This document shows positions 36,352 through 47,180 of a stretch of DNA of 64,000 nt, one piece after another; position 1 is the first letter of the stretch, and every line of letters begins with the position of its first letter. This DNA comes from Histoplasma ohiense (taxonomy: Eukaryota; Ascomycota; Eurotiomycetes; Onygenales; Ajellomycetaceae): positions 2,666,001 to 2,730,000 of the forward strand of contig JAEVHH010000006.1 of NCBI GenBank assembly GCA_017607445.1, written 5' to 3'. The notes below the pieces were generated by a model. It searched no databases. It was not told where the DNA came from and saw only the letters and a list, made by a program, of their open reading frames with translations. A program made the translations under genes and the position numbers.

Positions 36352-36729
36352 TTATGAATTGATTCTTCTGTGTTTAAGATCTGAGTGTTTTATTATTAGT
36401 TCTTACATCTGAGTATGTTGTTATCAGTTCTTACATTTAAATGCATCATTTACAGGTCTGAGTGTCTAGTCATTACAAGAGATTTCTCATGAGTTTGAGT
36501 ATCTTTATTGTTAGTTATATAGACTGTTATATCTAAGTGTCTGAAACACAATTGACTGTGTTCTATGAGGTCTGAGTGTCTATGAACTGTAATGCTGTGA
36601 ATAGTATTCATGAAGAAGCTTGATCAAGCTTAGTGCTGCAACACTGCAAATAGTGTCTGCAAGAGAACTGAGTGTCTACAAATATTTCTTTTCTTTTATT
36701 ATTATTACATGTTCTTAGATATTGAAATG
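36352..36729 (+). other. Gypsy-2b leader with self-priming site and repeated CTGAGTGTCT motif
   Basis: The leader begins with a primer-binding site (36,351-36,364) that is the reverse complement of a 14-nt LTR segment at 36,291-36,304 apart from one mutated CpG. It then has about seven copies of a CTGAGTGTCT-like motif at roughly 40-bp spacing before gag. The same motif series is in the leaders of 2a, 2d and 2e. Confidence 0.65.
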
Positions 36730-37850
36730 AACTACAAACAATTCTACAAACATCCACTGCATCTGAATGTGGTGGATGATAACTTAGATCTATGAAGCAT
36801 TCTTCAGCAGCAGATGCTATAGATGACTGAATTGCAATAATGATTTATTGAGATGAGCATTTCTGTGTTCACCATTTCTTCTACATCTGTGTCTCATGAA
36901 AAGCTCTCAAGAGAGAAGCTCTCAATCCTCAACAAATATGAGAGAGACCTAGCACTCTACCTTGTGTGGAAGTCAAAAGCAAACACCAAATTGAACATCA
37001 ACAGACAAGCAATAGACTCACTATTCAATCAAGTGTGGTATATTCATAGCAGATTGAATGGTGACACATTAGTGAAATTCCAACTCTGAATGAGTCATTG
37101 TCAGAATAATCAGTGTATATCAGAGCTAGTCTTCTGACAACTTGACTCTCTCTTTCTCAATTCTACACTTCAAGTCAAGGTGTTGAACTGGCTTAATCAG
37201 ACTTGTCAGATGAATGTTGTGTTAGCAATTTATCTTTCTGAATTCAATCACAAACTTCTAGAAGCAGATGAGCAAGACTGAAATGATGTTGTCAAGATCA
37301 ACATATTGTTCAAGAACTTGAACTTTCAGTTGTATAACTGAAGTGTAGAGTATCTGAAGTTCTCAATATACAGCAAATTCTGTGCTGATCTTTGTCTGTT
37401 GAACAATGATCTGTCTCAGTTTCACATACTTCAAAATTGCAGAGGATTCTACTGAACAAATGTGTATGCTTCAAACTGCTCTGCAATGCTTCCCACCTCT
37501 GAATCAGAATCAATGAACTGAGTCTCACATGTAAATACAAGTTGTCTGAGAGTTCTCAATGTCTCAGAGAAGAATGCTGCTGACTGAATCATCAGAAGAG
37601 TCTGCATACACTGTGACAAGTCAGAGCACTTTGCAAATCAATGTTCAAATGCAATTGCTCTGAGTAAACCCTCTATATACATGAACACTGTGTTGTCTGT
37701 GAATAGATAAGAACAGAGAAAAGATGAGCTCTTGCTCTAAAACACAGATGAGAGCTCAAGAAGCAGAAAGCTAGCTGAAGATTCAAGCAGAAGATACAAG
37801 CAGACACAATCATAGTCTCTGTCATTGTAAATAGCTTAGTCAATATATGA
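36730..37850 (+). pseudogene. Gypsy-2b gag remnant
   Basis: N-terminal block 36,853-37,089 (KLSREKLSILNKYERDL), then capsid-like region with TGA stops, and an intact CCHC knuckle CIHCDKSEHFANQC at 37,603-37,644. Confidence 0.75.
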
Positions 37851-40800
37851 GCAATGATAGACAGTGATTTTCTTCATTACACTCTTATAGACACTCAGCT
37901 GATTGAGAAGCATAAGCTTCAGCATATCCTCTTTTTCAAACTGTGTAAGCTTAGTGAATTTGACAGTCTCAGAGAATCCACCTTCTACAACATGATAAGA
38001 TTTAATATTGATGTAGAAGGACATGAGAAAAAGAATGTATATATATATGAAATACAAAACCTTGAGTACAATCTAATGCTCAGTCTATCATAACTCACAG
38101 AATTTGAAACCTTGTTGAGTGCATACAACCACTGTCTTATTTTCTCAGAAGATGATTATGTTTATAAGAAGGATGTTGATAGAACTGCTGATCTCACTCA
38201 GATATCAGTGAAAGCATACAAACTACTAATCTGCCAAGCATATGAGAAGAAGAACATCCAAGTGTTCACTGCTAGCATGATGAATATCAAAAAAACATTA
38301 GAAAAGTTAGAATCTAAAGATCTCAAGAAATCATACAAGAAACTATTTGAATCATACAAAGATTTCACAGATGTGTTCAATGAGAAAGAAGCTGAAAAGC
38401 TTCCCTCTCACTGAGAACTCAGTATAGATCATATAATTGAGCTCATCAAGAAAAATGATAAGAATCTGCAACCACTCTGAGGTTCTCTCTACAGCATGTC
38501 ACATGATGAACTCCTCATTCTATGAAAAATGCTCAATGAATTACTAGACAAAGACTTCATTTGTGTTAGCAACTCATCCACTGCAGCATCTGTACTGTTT
38601 GTGAAGAAATCAGAAGAAGACTTACAATTCTGTGTTGATTATCAAGAACTCAACAAGATTACACAGAAGAATCAATATCTTCTCTCACTTATCAATGAAA
38701 TGCTCAAATAAATAGAAAAAGTAAAATGATTTACAAAACTTGACATCTCTGCAGCCTTCTACAAGATAAAAATTAATGAAGGTGACAAATGGCTAACTGT
38801 CTTTCATATATGTTATGGATTATATGAATGGACAGTGACCCCCTTTGAATTAGTGAATACTCTGAGTATGTTTCAGAAATACATTAACTGAGTCCTACAA
38901 GACCTGCTCAATGAGATCACCTCAGTATACATGAATAATATCTTGATCTTCACTGATGAATCACTTACTGAGCACTGTAAGCATATACAACAAGTGCTTG
39001 ATCATCTACAAAAAGCTGAACTGCAAGTGAACATTGATAAATATGACTTTGAAACCAAGTCTACAATCTATCTAGAATTCATCATCAAAGCTGAAAAAGA
39101 CATATGCATGGATTCTAAGAAGGTGGAAGCAATCCTCAACTGAGAGACATCAGTCTCAGTAAAAGAGACTAGAAGCTTTCTAGAATTTGTCAACTTCTAT
39201 CAAAGATTCATCAAAGACTTCTCTGATATTGTACAACCACTGATGAATCTGACTCAGAAAGACATCATATTCCAATGAACTGACAAAGCAGACACAGCAT
39301 TCAAAAAGCTGAAGCATATATTCACAAACACTTCAATGCTGCAATCATTCAATTTGAATAAGCATACAATTCTCAAAACAGACATCTCAGATTATGTAGT
39401 AGATGAGACACTGATGCAATATGATAACAAAGATGTTCTACAACTCTGTACTTTCATCTTGAAAAAGATGTCATCTGCTGAATGCAACTACAAGATCTAC
39501 AACAAGAAGTCTCTAGCAATTATACAATGTCTCAAAGAATGAGAATTCAAACTTATGAGTGTTGAAAAGTTTGAGATTGTTATCAATCATAAGAACTTAG
39601 AATACTTCACAATCATTTATAAGCTCACTGAAAGACATATGTGTTGATCATTGTTCCTTAGCTATTTTTCATTCACAATTTGTTATCAATCTGAAGTAGA
39701 GAACACCCTTGCGGATGCTCTGTCTCACTGAGAACAAGATATGTCATTCAATGACTTGAATGACAGATGAAAACACTGAGAGCATCAGTTAATCAACTCT
39801 GCAATCATAAGAAGTCCTACACAATCAGATGAACCTCATGTACATATCAATCAGTTTCAAGCTCAAGAACTCTTGCTCAAAGAACAATGAAAGCTAGTGA
39901 CAGAAGCAGATGAATTCTGACAACAAGTTACTGAAGCTGTACAAAGCAGAGCATCTCAATTCTCTGCAGATGTATACTCAAGAACAGATATCTCAGCATA
40001 TTTGATTGATGATGACAACTGCTTATACTTTCAAGATAGACAATGAATCCCCAATTCAGAACCTCTACAAATATAAATCATGCAAGAAATTCATGACTCA
40101 TCAATGACTGAACACTCAGAATATAAAATCATGTACAACATTGTTGTCTGAGAATTCTACTGGCCAGATATGTCAAAAGACATACATCAGTTTGTACACA
40201 ATTGTGATTGCTGCAGCTCAGTGATGGCATGATGTGAATACTGAAAAGAAATACTGAAGTCTCTATCTGTCTCTGACTGAACTTGATATGATATAGCTAT
40301 TGATTTTGCAGTTTTCTTACTCAAAAACAGAGGTTCTACAAACATTCTAGTCATTGTTGATCAACTCAGCAAAAATGTAATACTACAGCTCTGTGATAAG
40401 ATGAATGCTGAAGTAGTTGTAGATATCTTCATCAGAAGTCTGTTCTATTTTATGCACAGCCTGCCTTCATTCATTGTATCAGATAGAGACAGTCAATTCA
40501 TCAGCACACTCTGAGCCTGCATATGTCAATTATTAAGAATTGAACAAAAGTTATCAACAGTGTACCACTCAGAGACTGATGAAGCTACTGAGAGAATGAT
40601 ACAAATAGTAAAGAACATTCTCTGTAAGTTCTGCAATTATATGCAAGACAACTGAAGCAACCTGCTGCCACACACTGAGATTGCAATTAATGATTAAGAT
40701 TTCATCACAACAGATGTAAGCTCATTCTTTCTTCTACATGAATACAACTTAGAGATTCTGAACTTCTCTGAGACTCCCTGAGAAACCATGTACATCCACA

Positions 40801-41350
40801 GCCTTATACAGACAGCAGAGAACATTGTGAGCAAGTTGAAGAAAATCTGCAAATGAATAGAAGCTTCAATGATCAGTACTCAGCAAGATTATAAGAATCA
40901 AACAAACATCAGAAGAAGTTCTGCAATTTGATATTATGTAGAAGACAAAGTCTGACTGAATCTCAAGAACATAAAAACAGATCACTTCTCATATATGCTA
41001 GATTACTGTCATATCAAATATACAGTAAAGAAAGTGCTAGATATACATGATTATCAACTCAACATCTTATCTGACATTCACAATGTCTTTCATACAAACC
41101 TGCTCCAACTCATAGCTGAAGATTCATTCTTCTCACAGAGAATCTTTGATTGACAGTCATCTGCTATTGTAGAAGAAGACAATAAACTCAAGTGAGAAAT
41201 TGAAGCAATTCTTGACAATAGAATCAATCACCATCACCATGAATATCTCATCAAATGAGTAGAATATAATTGTTCAATCTGGGAATTCATGTCTGTCTTG
41301 AAGGACACTGCTGCTCTTGACATCTATAAGTCCTCACTCATCTCAGTAGA
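37851..41350 (+). pseudogene. Gypsy-2b pol remnant
   Basis: Protease 37,854-38,093 (MIDSDFLHYTLID, Gly of DSG mutated to Asp). Reverse transcriptase about 38,500-39,150 with catalytic box YMNN at 38,928-38,939 (both Asp lost). RNase H 39,330-39,730. Integrase about 40,070-40,850 with core Asp in IAIDF, second Asp in IVSDRDSQF and Glu in TDEATERM. Chromodomain-like end about 41,177-41,350. Dead through TGA stops. Confidence 0.8.
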
Positions 41351-41359
41351 GGGGGATAA

Positions 41360-41892
41360 TGTGATGAGTTAGTATCTGTTAGTAATTAATTTATGCAATC
41401 AACTCTTCTTCTGCATCTGCTTGTTTCTGACTGTTGTGATCTTGTGTAACTCTCAATATTCTTCCACTCTGTGCTTCACATTTATGTAGTTTCTAACAAT
41501 TCTTCTGTGTAGCTTTTAATGTTCTTCTGCTCTGTGCTTCACACTTGTATAGTCTCTAATGATTCTTCTGTGTAGTTTCTAATGTTCTTCTACTCTGTGT
41601 TCTGTGCTTGTATAGTTTCTAATGATTCTTCTGTGTAGCTCTCAATGATTCCTCTGCCCCACACTTCATGCTTGCATAGTTTCTAACAATTCTTACACAT
41701 ATCTCTTAATGTTCTTCCACTCTGCACTCCACTGTGGAGCAGCTTCTGATATTCTTCCACTCTGAACTTTTCTCTATAAGAACCCTCTTTGTACAACCTT
41801 TTCTTCTGATTTCTTTTCTCTTTCTTTTCTTAATCAATTTGTAATCTGTATTAGGATAGTGCTAGATTGTTAATCAAAGTATGTCTGTTACA
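41360..41892 (+). repeat. Gypsy-2b 3' LTR
   Basis: 533 bp, TGTGATGAG to TCTGTTACA, the same length as the rebuilt 5' LTR. Confidence 0.88.
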
Positions 41893-41981
41893 ATGTTCTT
41901 CAGAAGGCTTCTGAAACACAGACGCTGCCCATGTTTTCTCCGGAATGTTAAATCAATACAAACAAACAAACAAACAAACAG
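41893..41981 (+). other. LINE A 3' end with AAAC-repeat tail
   Basis: Continues LINE A after the Gypsy-2b insertion and ends in a run of CAAA units (about six). LINE B ends with the same sequence and a TTTG run in reverse. The short tandem tail is the usual 3' end of this type of non-LTR element. Confidence 0.8.
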
Positions 41982-43711
41982 ATGGACAATTCTTCTTTAG
42001 AAGCTCTGAAGATGAACAACAGTCTCAAATTATTTCTGAACAAGATGTCTTAACTGAAGTTCTCACAGAGACTAGAGTAGAAATGCTTGTAGTATTATCT
42101 ACAGAATGTTCAAAAGACTCAAAGCATGCTTCATATGTATTCTCAGCTGCATATTCAGACTTGTCAATCAGTCTACTCAATTATGTCATGTCATATGCAT
42201 ATATCTTCTCAGAGAAAGCTGCTATAAGTGTGAAAAGATCAGAAGAAACAGAACACTGTATAGATCTCAAGTCTGATATACAATCTCTATTTATATCAAT
42301 ATACAATCTCTCTGAAACTGAGTTAGCTGCTCTAAGAGAATATTTAAAAAATGCATTAGATAAAGAGTGGATACAACTGTTCAGTAGCTCAGCTGATGCA
42401 CTGATTCTCTTTGTCCTCAAAAAAGATGATGAACTTTGTCTTTGTGTAGACTATCAAGGATTAAATTGAATCATCATCAAGAATCAATACTCTCTATCTC
42501 TAATAAGTGAATTACTTGATAGACTTTCAAAAGCCAAGATATTCACTAAGCTGAATCTTTGAGATGTCTACCACTGCATACTTATAGTGGCAAAAGACTG
42601 TTGGAAGACAGTCTTTAGAATAAGATATGGACATTTTGAATATGTAGCTATGCCATTTGAACTAGCTAATGCTTCAGTGACATTTCAAGCATACATTAAC
42701 AATGCCTTGTCTGATTTGTTGAATATATATTGCATTGTCTATTTGGACGACATTCTCATATTCTTCAATTCAAAGTAGAAATATAAAGTGCATGTTACTA
42801 AGGTGCTAGAACATCTCAAGTGTGTGAATCTATTTGCAAAACTCTCTAAATATGAATTTGAAGTGGACAAAGTCTCATTTCTGAGGTTTGTTATAGATAC
42901 AAATGATGTTGAGATGAAGTCAGACAGAGTCTTCACTATTGTGGAATGATCTACATCTAAATCAATTAAAGAGGTTCAATTCTTCTTGAACTTTGCTAAT
43001 TTCTATCAGCAATTTATTAAGTCTTTCTCCTCTATTGCAGCCCCATTATTTGAACTTACAAAAGAGAGCAAAAAGAGGGAAAGAAAATCCACTTTTATGT
43101 GAACAGAAGATGCTCAAAGTGCTTTCAATGAGCTCAAATTGCACTTTATATGTGCTCCTCTATTAGCTCATTTTGACTCAGCTCAGTGTATTCAGATTGA
43201 ATCTGATGTGTTCACTTTTGCAGTCACTGCTATTCTGTCACAGTTACAGAATGATGAGCACTGACATTCAGTTGCCTTCTAGTCAAGAAAGTTGATTGAT
43301 GTGGAAATGTGTTATGATACTCATGATAAAGAACTCTTGGCTATTGTAGCAGTATTTAAGAATTGAAGACACTATCTGAAGAGAAGTCAGTATTCAATTC
43401 AAGTCTGATCTGATCATGCCAATCTGCAGTACTTTATGACAACTAAGAAACTGAACAGACATCAGATCAGATGGATGGAAGCTTTATCTGCTTATGATTT
43501 TGTATTACTGCACCACTCTAGATCAAAGAATTCAGCTGATGGGCTCAGTCATTGTGCAGACTACAGTGAGGCCTATAATGATCAAACTATGTTATCTACT
43601 CTGCAACAGAAGCTGAAACATGGAGTTAGACTAGGCTGAGAAGCTGATACTTCTTTTCAAAATGATATTTCTTCTGATGTAGTCTGTGCACGGGTCTCTA
43701 ATGAGCAAAAT
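41982..43711 (+). pseudogene. Gypsy-1 copy B, RT/RNase H fragment
   Basis: Aligns to 16,418-18,150 of copy A, with almost only transitions between them. Truncated left by LINE A and right by the LTR of Gypsy-2c. It is less mutated than copy A: the catalytic box at 42,740-42,751 still reads YLDD, and KDCWKTVFRIRYGHF (42,590-42,634) is open where copy A has a stop. RNase H remnant about 43,130-43,560 (NSADGLSH-type end). Confidence 0.82.
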
Positions 43712-44145
43712 TGTACTTTGATTAACGATTTGATACTATTCTAATTACAGATTATGAATTGATTAAGAAAAGAAAGAGAAAAGAAATCAGAAGAAAAGAT
43801 TGTATAAAGAGAGTTCTTATAGAGAGAAGTTTGAGATGAAAGAATATCAGAAGCTGCTTCACAGTGAAGCATGAAGTGGAAGAACATTAAGAGCTACACA
43901 GAAGAATTGTTAGAAACTATACAAGCACAGAACACAGAGTAGAAGAACATTAAAAGCTATATGAAAGAATTATTAGAGACTATACAAACACAGAGCATGA
44001 AGTGAAAGAATGTTAAAAGCTACACAGAAGAATCATTAGAAACTATATAAGTACAGAGCACAGAATGAAAGAACATTGAGAGTTATATAAGATCACAACA
44101 GTCAGAAATAAGTGGATGCAGAAGAAGAGTTGATTATATAAGTTA
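43712..44145 (-). repeat. Gypsy-2c 3' LTR, main part
   Basis: Minus-strand LTR with 63-bp tandem units, interrupted by the composite element at TTATATAAGTTA; its last 27 bp are at 47,154-47,180. It appears to have one 63-bp unit fewer than the 533-bp copies. Confidence 0.78.
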
Positions 44146-44165
44146 TTATTATTATTATTATTATT
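44146..44165 (-). repeat. TAA-repeat 3' tail of the composite element
   Basis: Seen as a TTA run on the plus strand directly after the target duplication, the usual place of a LINE 3' simple-repeat tail. Confidence 0.75.
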
Positions 44166-44611
44166 CTTCAATTATAGATACATGCAGTCAGTGACTATGA
44201 CATCTATCTGAAACACTTCAGAATTTTTCAACTCAAGAATAATTTAATATACAAAGACAATTTAAAACATGCATTATCAGAATTCCAGCCCAGAATCAAA
44301 CAACTATTCAAACTGTTCGAACAATCAAAGAAATCAAAATCAAAAGAATGTCAGCAAGTCAACACAACTTAGTTTGAAAACAAAAGAAATAAACATTGTA
44401 AAAGACAGCTTTATTATAACAAGGAAAAGAAAAACCGCTGACAACAACTATAACATCAACAAAAAACAAACCAAACTTTTCAAAACAAATTAAAACTGAT
44501 CATAAACAACTTAAGAGAGACTTCAAAGCAAGATGAAAAGAAAGACTAAAAGAAAAATCAAAATAAATCAAATTGAAAATCTGATCTCAATATTTTTAAC
44601 AGACAATTCAT

Positions 44612-46393
44612 TCAAACTCTTGTAGCAACATTTGATTCTTTCAAATATTCAATTAAAAACTTGTTTCCAGTTTCTGTATTGAATAACAGATTCAAATTTA
44701 ATTGTTTCAATTCAAACTTCTTTCTCAGTTTCAATCTCAATTCTGAATACTTTGCACAAAGTAACAGAAGATGCTCTGGATTTTCATATAACTGACAATC
44801 TAAACATAGACTACTTAAATCATCTCTAAACTTTGTTAAATATGATTTGAAGTAACCATGTCCAAGCTTTAACTGCATTATTGTAGCAAAAAGTTTCTTT
44901 TTACACTTTATTGAACAAGTTTTCCACTTTGGCTTTGTTTCAAATCTGAAGTAATGCACACTTTTTCTTTGCATAAGCCAGATATCTTGCCATTTTTGCA
45001 AACATGATTCTCTTATTTTTCTCTTAATAAAAGTCTATGTTACAATTCTTTGAAAGCAGATTTCTAATTCAGTTGCTTTTTTTGCAGCTCTATCAGCCAT
45101 TTCATTGTCATATATACTCATGTGAGCAGACACCCAGTGAAGATGAATAGAACAATTGAATGAGATTTTTCTTTGAATATTTTGAAGACTTTTCAAAATC
45201 AGCTCTAGTATTGACTGTCCACTGCTGATTTTATTACTTTGAAGTCTTTTAAGCTCTGCTTGACTATCAGAGAATATTCAAATATGCTCAAATCTTTTCC
45301 ATTGTTCAATCTTCATTTCAATCAATTTGAAAGCTCTTGAAATTGCAAATAATTCAGCATTAAAAACTTCTGACTCTTTTCCAATTTGTCAAGAATCAAG
45401 AATATAGTTTTTATCATTTTCTGAATATGCTATTCCAGCTCCAAGATTGCCTGTTTTCTCACATTTTGAGTCATCAGTGTATATAAAAATTGCTTTATTT
45501 TTCATTTGTTTCAAAAGCTTTAAATGTTCTTGAGTCTGATCTTCTTTTGAAAGTTGACTAACATTTAAATCAACAAGATTATCAAGACTTTTCTTCCAAG
45601 AAGAGAGATTTTCAATAGCTATTCTCTCTACATTTAAACTAGAGGAACAGTTTTTAATCATTGAGCAAATTCTAAATAGCTGAGATGGTATTCTTCTTCT
45701 TTGTAAAGAACTTGAATTTTCAGATAAATCAGTTTCATTTCAATCAAGATAAAGTTCCCAATCTAATTCTAATCCATTTGATTCATTTGAAAAAGAACTT
45801 GAAACTCTCTTTCTAATAGAATAATGTGAATATAGCTTCATAATTCTGAGAGTATAATTCATACAGATTTTATCAAATCTCACTTATGATGGAGAAATAG
45901 AGACTTCAATTTCTATAGCTTTAATTGAAGTAGTTTTGAATACTTCTAAGATCTTTCTTAAAGCTAAGTTTTGAAGTTTTTGAAATCTTTCTATAAAGTG
46001 TTTTTGATCTCTCCACCACACCTGAACTGCATAATCTGAAACAGAGGTCACACAGACAATATATAATTGTCTCATTGCTTGAAATATCAGACCTCTTTCA
46101 GTATTTGAAAGTCTCAATATACTGTTTAAAATTCTTTCAGCATTTGCAGTTTTTATTTGCACATGAGATTTAAAATTCAATTGAGAATCTAACCAAACAT
46201 CAAGCCATCTAACTGAGTTTTTAGATTTAATTGAATGATTTAAAAGCTTAACTTCAGTATCTTTTTCTCTGAAATTTGGATAAAAGTGAATTAATTCAGT
46301 TTTATCCATATCAAAAACAATGTTTTTTGATTTTGCTTTTTCAATCATTTCAGTTGCTGCTTGCTCAATCAAATTGCAGTTATTCACAATTGA
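44612..46393 (-). pseudogene. LINE tail of the composite: RT C-terminal half and RNase H
   Basis: Minus strand. 46,387-45,884 is open and matches the RT thumb region of I/Tad LINEs (FDMDKTELIHF, WLDVWLDSQLNFKSHV, RQLYIVCVTSVSDYAVQVWW, NLALRKILEVFKTT). RNase H begins at about 45,500 (IYTDDSKCEKTGNLGAGIAY) and continues through SDSQAELKRLQ and WVSAHMSIYDNEMADRAA. A C-terminal Cys/His segment (CLDCQLYENPEHLLLLC) follows at about 44,820-44,750. About five TGA stops interrupt some 590 codons. The catalytic YADD box is missing, so it could not have moved itself. Confidence 0.78.
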
Positions 46394-47060
46394 CTACGTG
46401 GCTATTCCACGCAGGATGCACCTTAAGCTAGTTACATATTATAACCCCTATAACCAACCGACCACCGCGTCCGTCCTCTTGGGCCGCTTTAACTAGTTCT
46501 GGGGTTTCCAGTGGGGGTCCTAGTTAAGCGCCACTGCCCACCCTAGACATCACCATAGCCCAGAGCTTCCAGTTGCCGATCTCAGCTCATTGCCCCCTTG
46601 GCCTACCAACCAGCCATTGTGACCTTGCCCCGTGTAAGGGACTAATCATAGGCTTACCCCACCTGATGATAACCCACTAATAGTGTTAGATGACCACTAG
46701 TGGGCCCTGAATAGGGCGCCTACCAGGGTGTCCTGTTTGGCTTGCTACTACCCCTCTGATGAGGCAGTCAATTGGATGGTTTTTAAAATCATTCCCTGTT
46801 GTTGAGGTGGCCCCCTAGATGCCGGGGGCCTTGGCAGGTGCTAGTATGTATAAGCACTCTATACTTGACCCTCTGTAATCATCGGATCTTGCTTAGATCA
46901 GCACTAGTGACAGGGGGGCTGCTTGACACTAATGAGCATGGCTTCCAGCAGCCACCACTCTCATCACTGCCAAGCAGCACCTCTGTCAGCACTGCCTCAC
47001 TAGGCTTGGCCCCTGATCACAGGGGCCTTCATGGGTAAGAAGTGGCTTAAAATGAGATCT
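46394..47060 (-). other. GC-rich body of the composite element
   Basis: 667 bp rich in CpG, GG and CC in the middle of DNA that lacks them. No ORF has a recognised domain. It has two strong hairpins: GGCCCCTG with its complement at 47,008-47,027 (4-nt loop) and GGCCCCC with its complement at 46,809-46,830. Its 3' end on the minus strand has CGTGG-AATAG-CCACG just before the LINE junction. It may be a SINE body or another non-coding RNA. Confidence 0.65.
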
Positions 47061-47141
47061 TGCCAGCAGCAGAATTCAAATCTACAGCACATCTAACAGT
47101 GCTACCTTGGGTAACAGTCTTACCAACTGCGCCACGCGGGC
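47061..47141 (-). ncRNA. tRNA-derived head of the composite element (Pol III promoter candidate)
   Basis: Read on the minus strand it begins GCCCGCGTGGCGCAGTTGG. The A box TGGCGCAGTTGG falls at nucleotides 8-19, as in a true tRNA. A B box at nucleotides 60-70, GATTTGAATTC, differs from GGTTCGAATCC by three C-to-T/G-to-A changes. A T stem GTAGA/TCTGC with a 7-nt loop and a 7-bp acceptor stem (GCCCGCG against TGCTGGC, one mismatch) can be drawn, with A as the discriminator base. The D and anticodon arms are poor, so it is not a working tRNA gene. Confidence 0.7.
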
Positions 47142-47180
47142 TTATATAAGTTAATTACTAACAGATACTAATCCATCATA

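Larger units (their letters stand above)
29736..41892 (+). mobile_element. Gypsy-2b, chromodomain LTR retrotransposon, 5' LTR split by Gypsy-2a
   Basis: Left target copy ATGTC (29,731-29,735), right copy ATGTT (41,893-41,897); LINE B has ATGCC at the same place, so both copies were mutated after insertion. The 5' LTR is 29,736-30,175 plus 36,259-36,351 (533 bp after removing Gypsy-2a and one GATCT), the 3' LTR 41,360-41,892 (533 bp). Internal part 36,352-41,359 carries gag, protease, reverse transcriptase, RNase H, integrase and chromodomain. The polypurine tract AGAGGGGGATAA precedes the 3' LTR. Confidence 0.88.
23463..41981 (+). mobile_element. LINE A, non-LTR retrotransposon (Tad/I-like), split by Gypsy-2b
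   Basis: The LINE sequence occupies 23,463-29,735 and 41,893-41,981; the 12.2 kb between is Gypsy-2b. It is 5'-truncated inside ORF1. Order: ORF1 with CCHC-like fingers, ORF2 with an apurinic endonuclease, reverse transcriptase and RNase H, a 9-bp-period tandem array, a pyrimidine-rich 3' UTR, and a tail of AAAC repeats (41,957-41,980). LINE B at 48,006-52,363 is a second, inverted copy and has the same 3' end, which proves that 41,893-41,981 is the end of LINE A. The left end abuts a Gypsy-1 LTR, the right end Gypsy-1 copy B. Confidence 0.85.
44146..47141 (-). mobile_element. Composite retroelement: tRNA-like head, GC-rich body, truncated LINE tail
   Basis: A single unit flanked by a 12-bp target duplication TTATATAAGTTA (44,134-44,145 and 47,142-47,153). 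Read on the minus strand: an 81-nt tRNA-like head (47,141-47,061), a GC-rich body to 46,394, then a LINE coding tail (RT C-terminal half, RNase H) from 46,393, and a TAA-repeat 3' end at about 44,165-44,146. No duplication separates body and LINE part, so they were inserted together. The architecture recalls MINE of Magnaporthe, a fusion of a non-LINE 5' segment and a truncated LINE 3' end made by template switching. Confidence 0.78.

Noticed and set aside
41893..41981. Independent, severely 5'-truncated LINE insertion
   Set aside because: Its left edge is the target duplication of Gypsy-2b and it continues LINE A exactly as seen in LINE B.
46799..47038. Plus-strand ORF in the GC-rich body
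   Set aside because: Low-complexity translation across two hairpins; antisense to the composite element and without any domain.
47061..47141. Functional tRNA gene
   Set aside because: The D and anticodon arms do not fold properly, the B box is degraded and the sequence is the head of a transposed unit.
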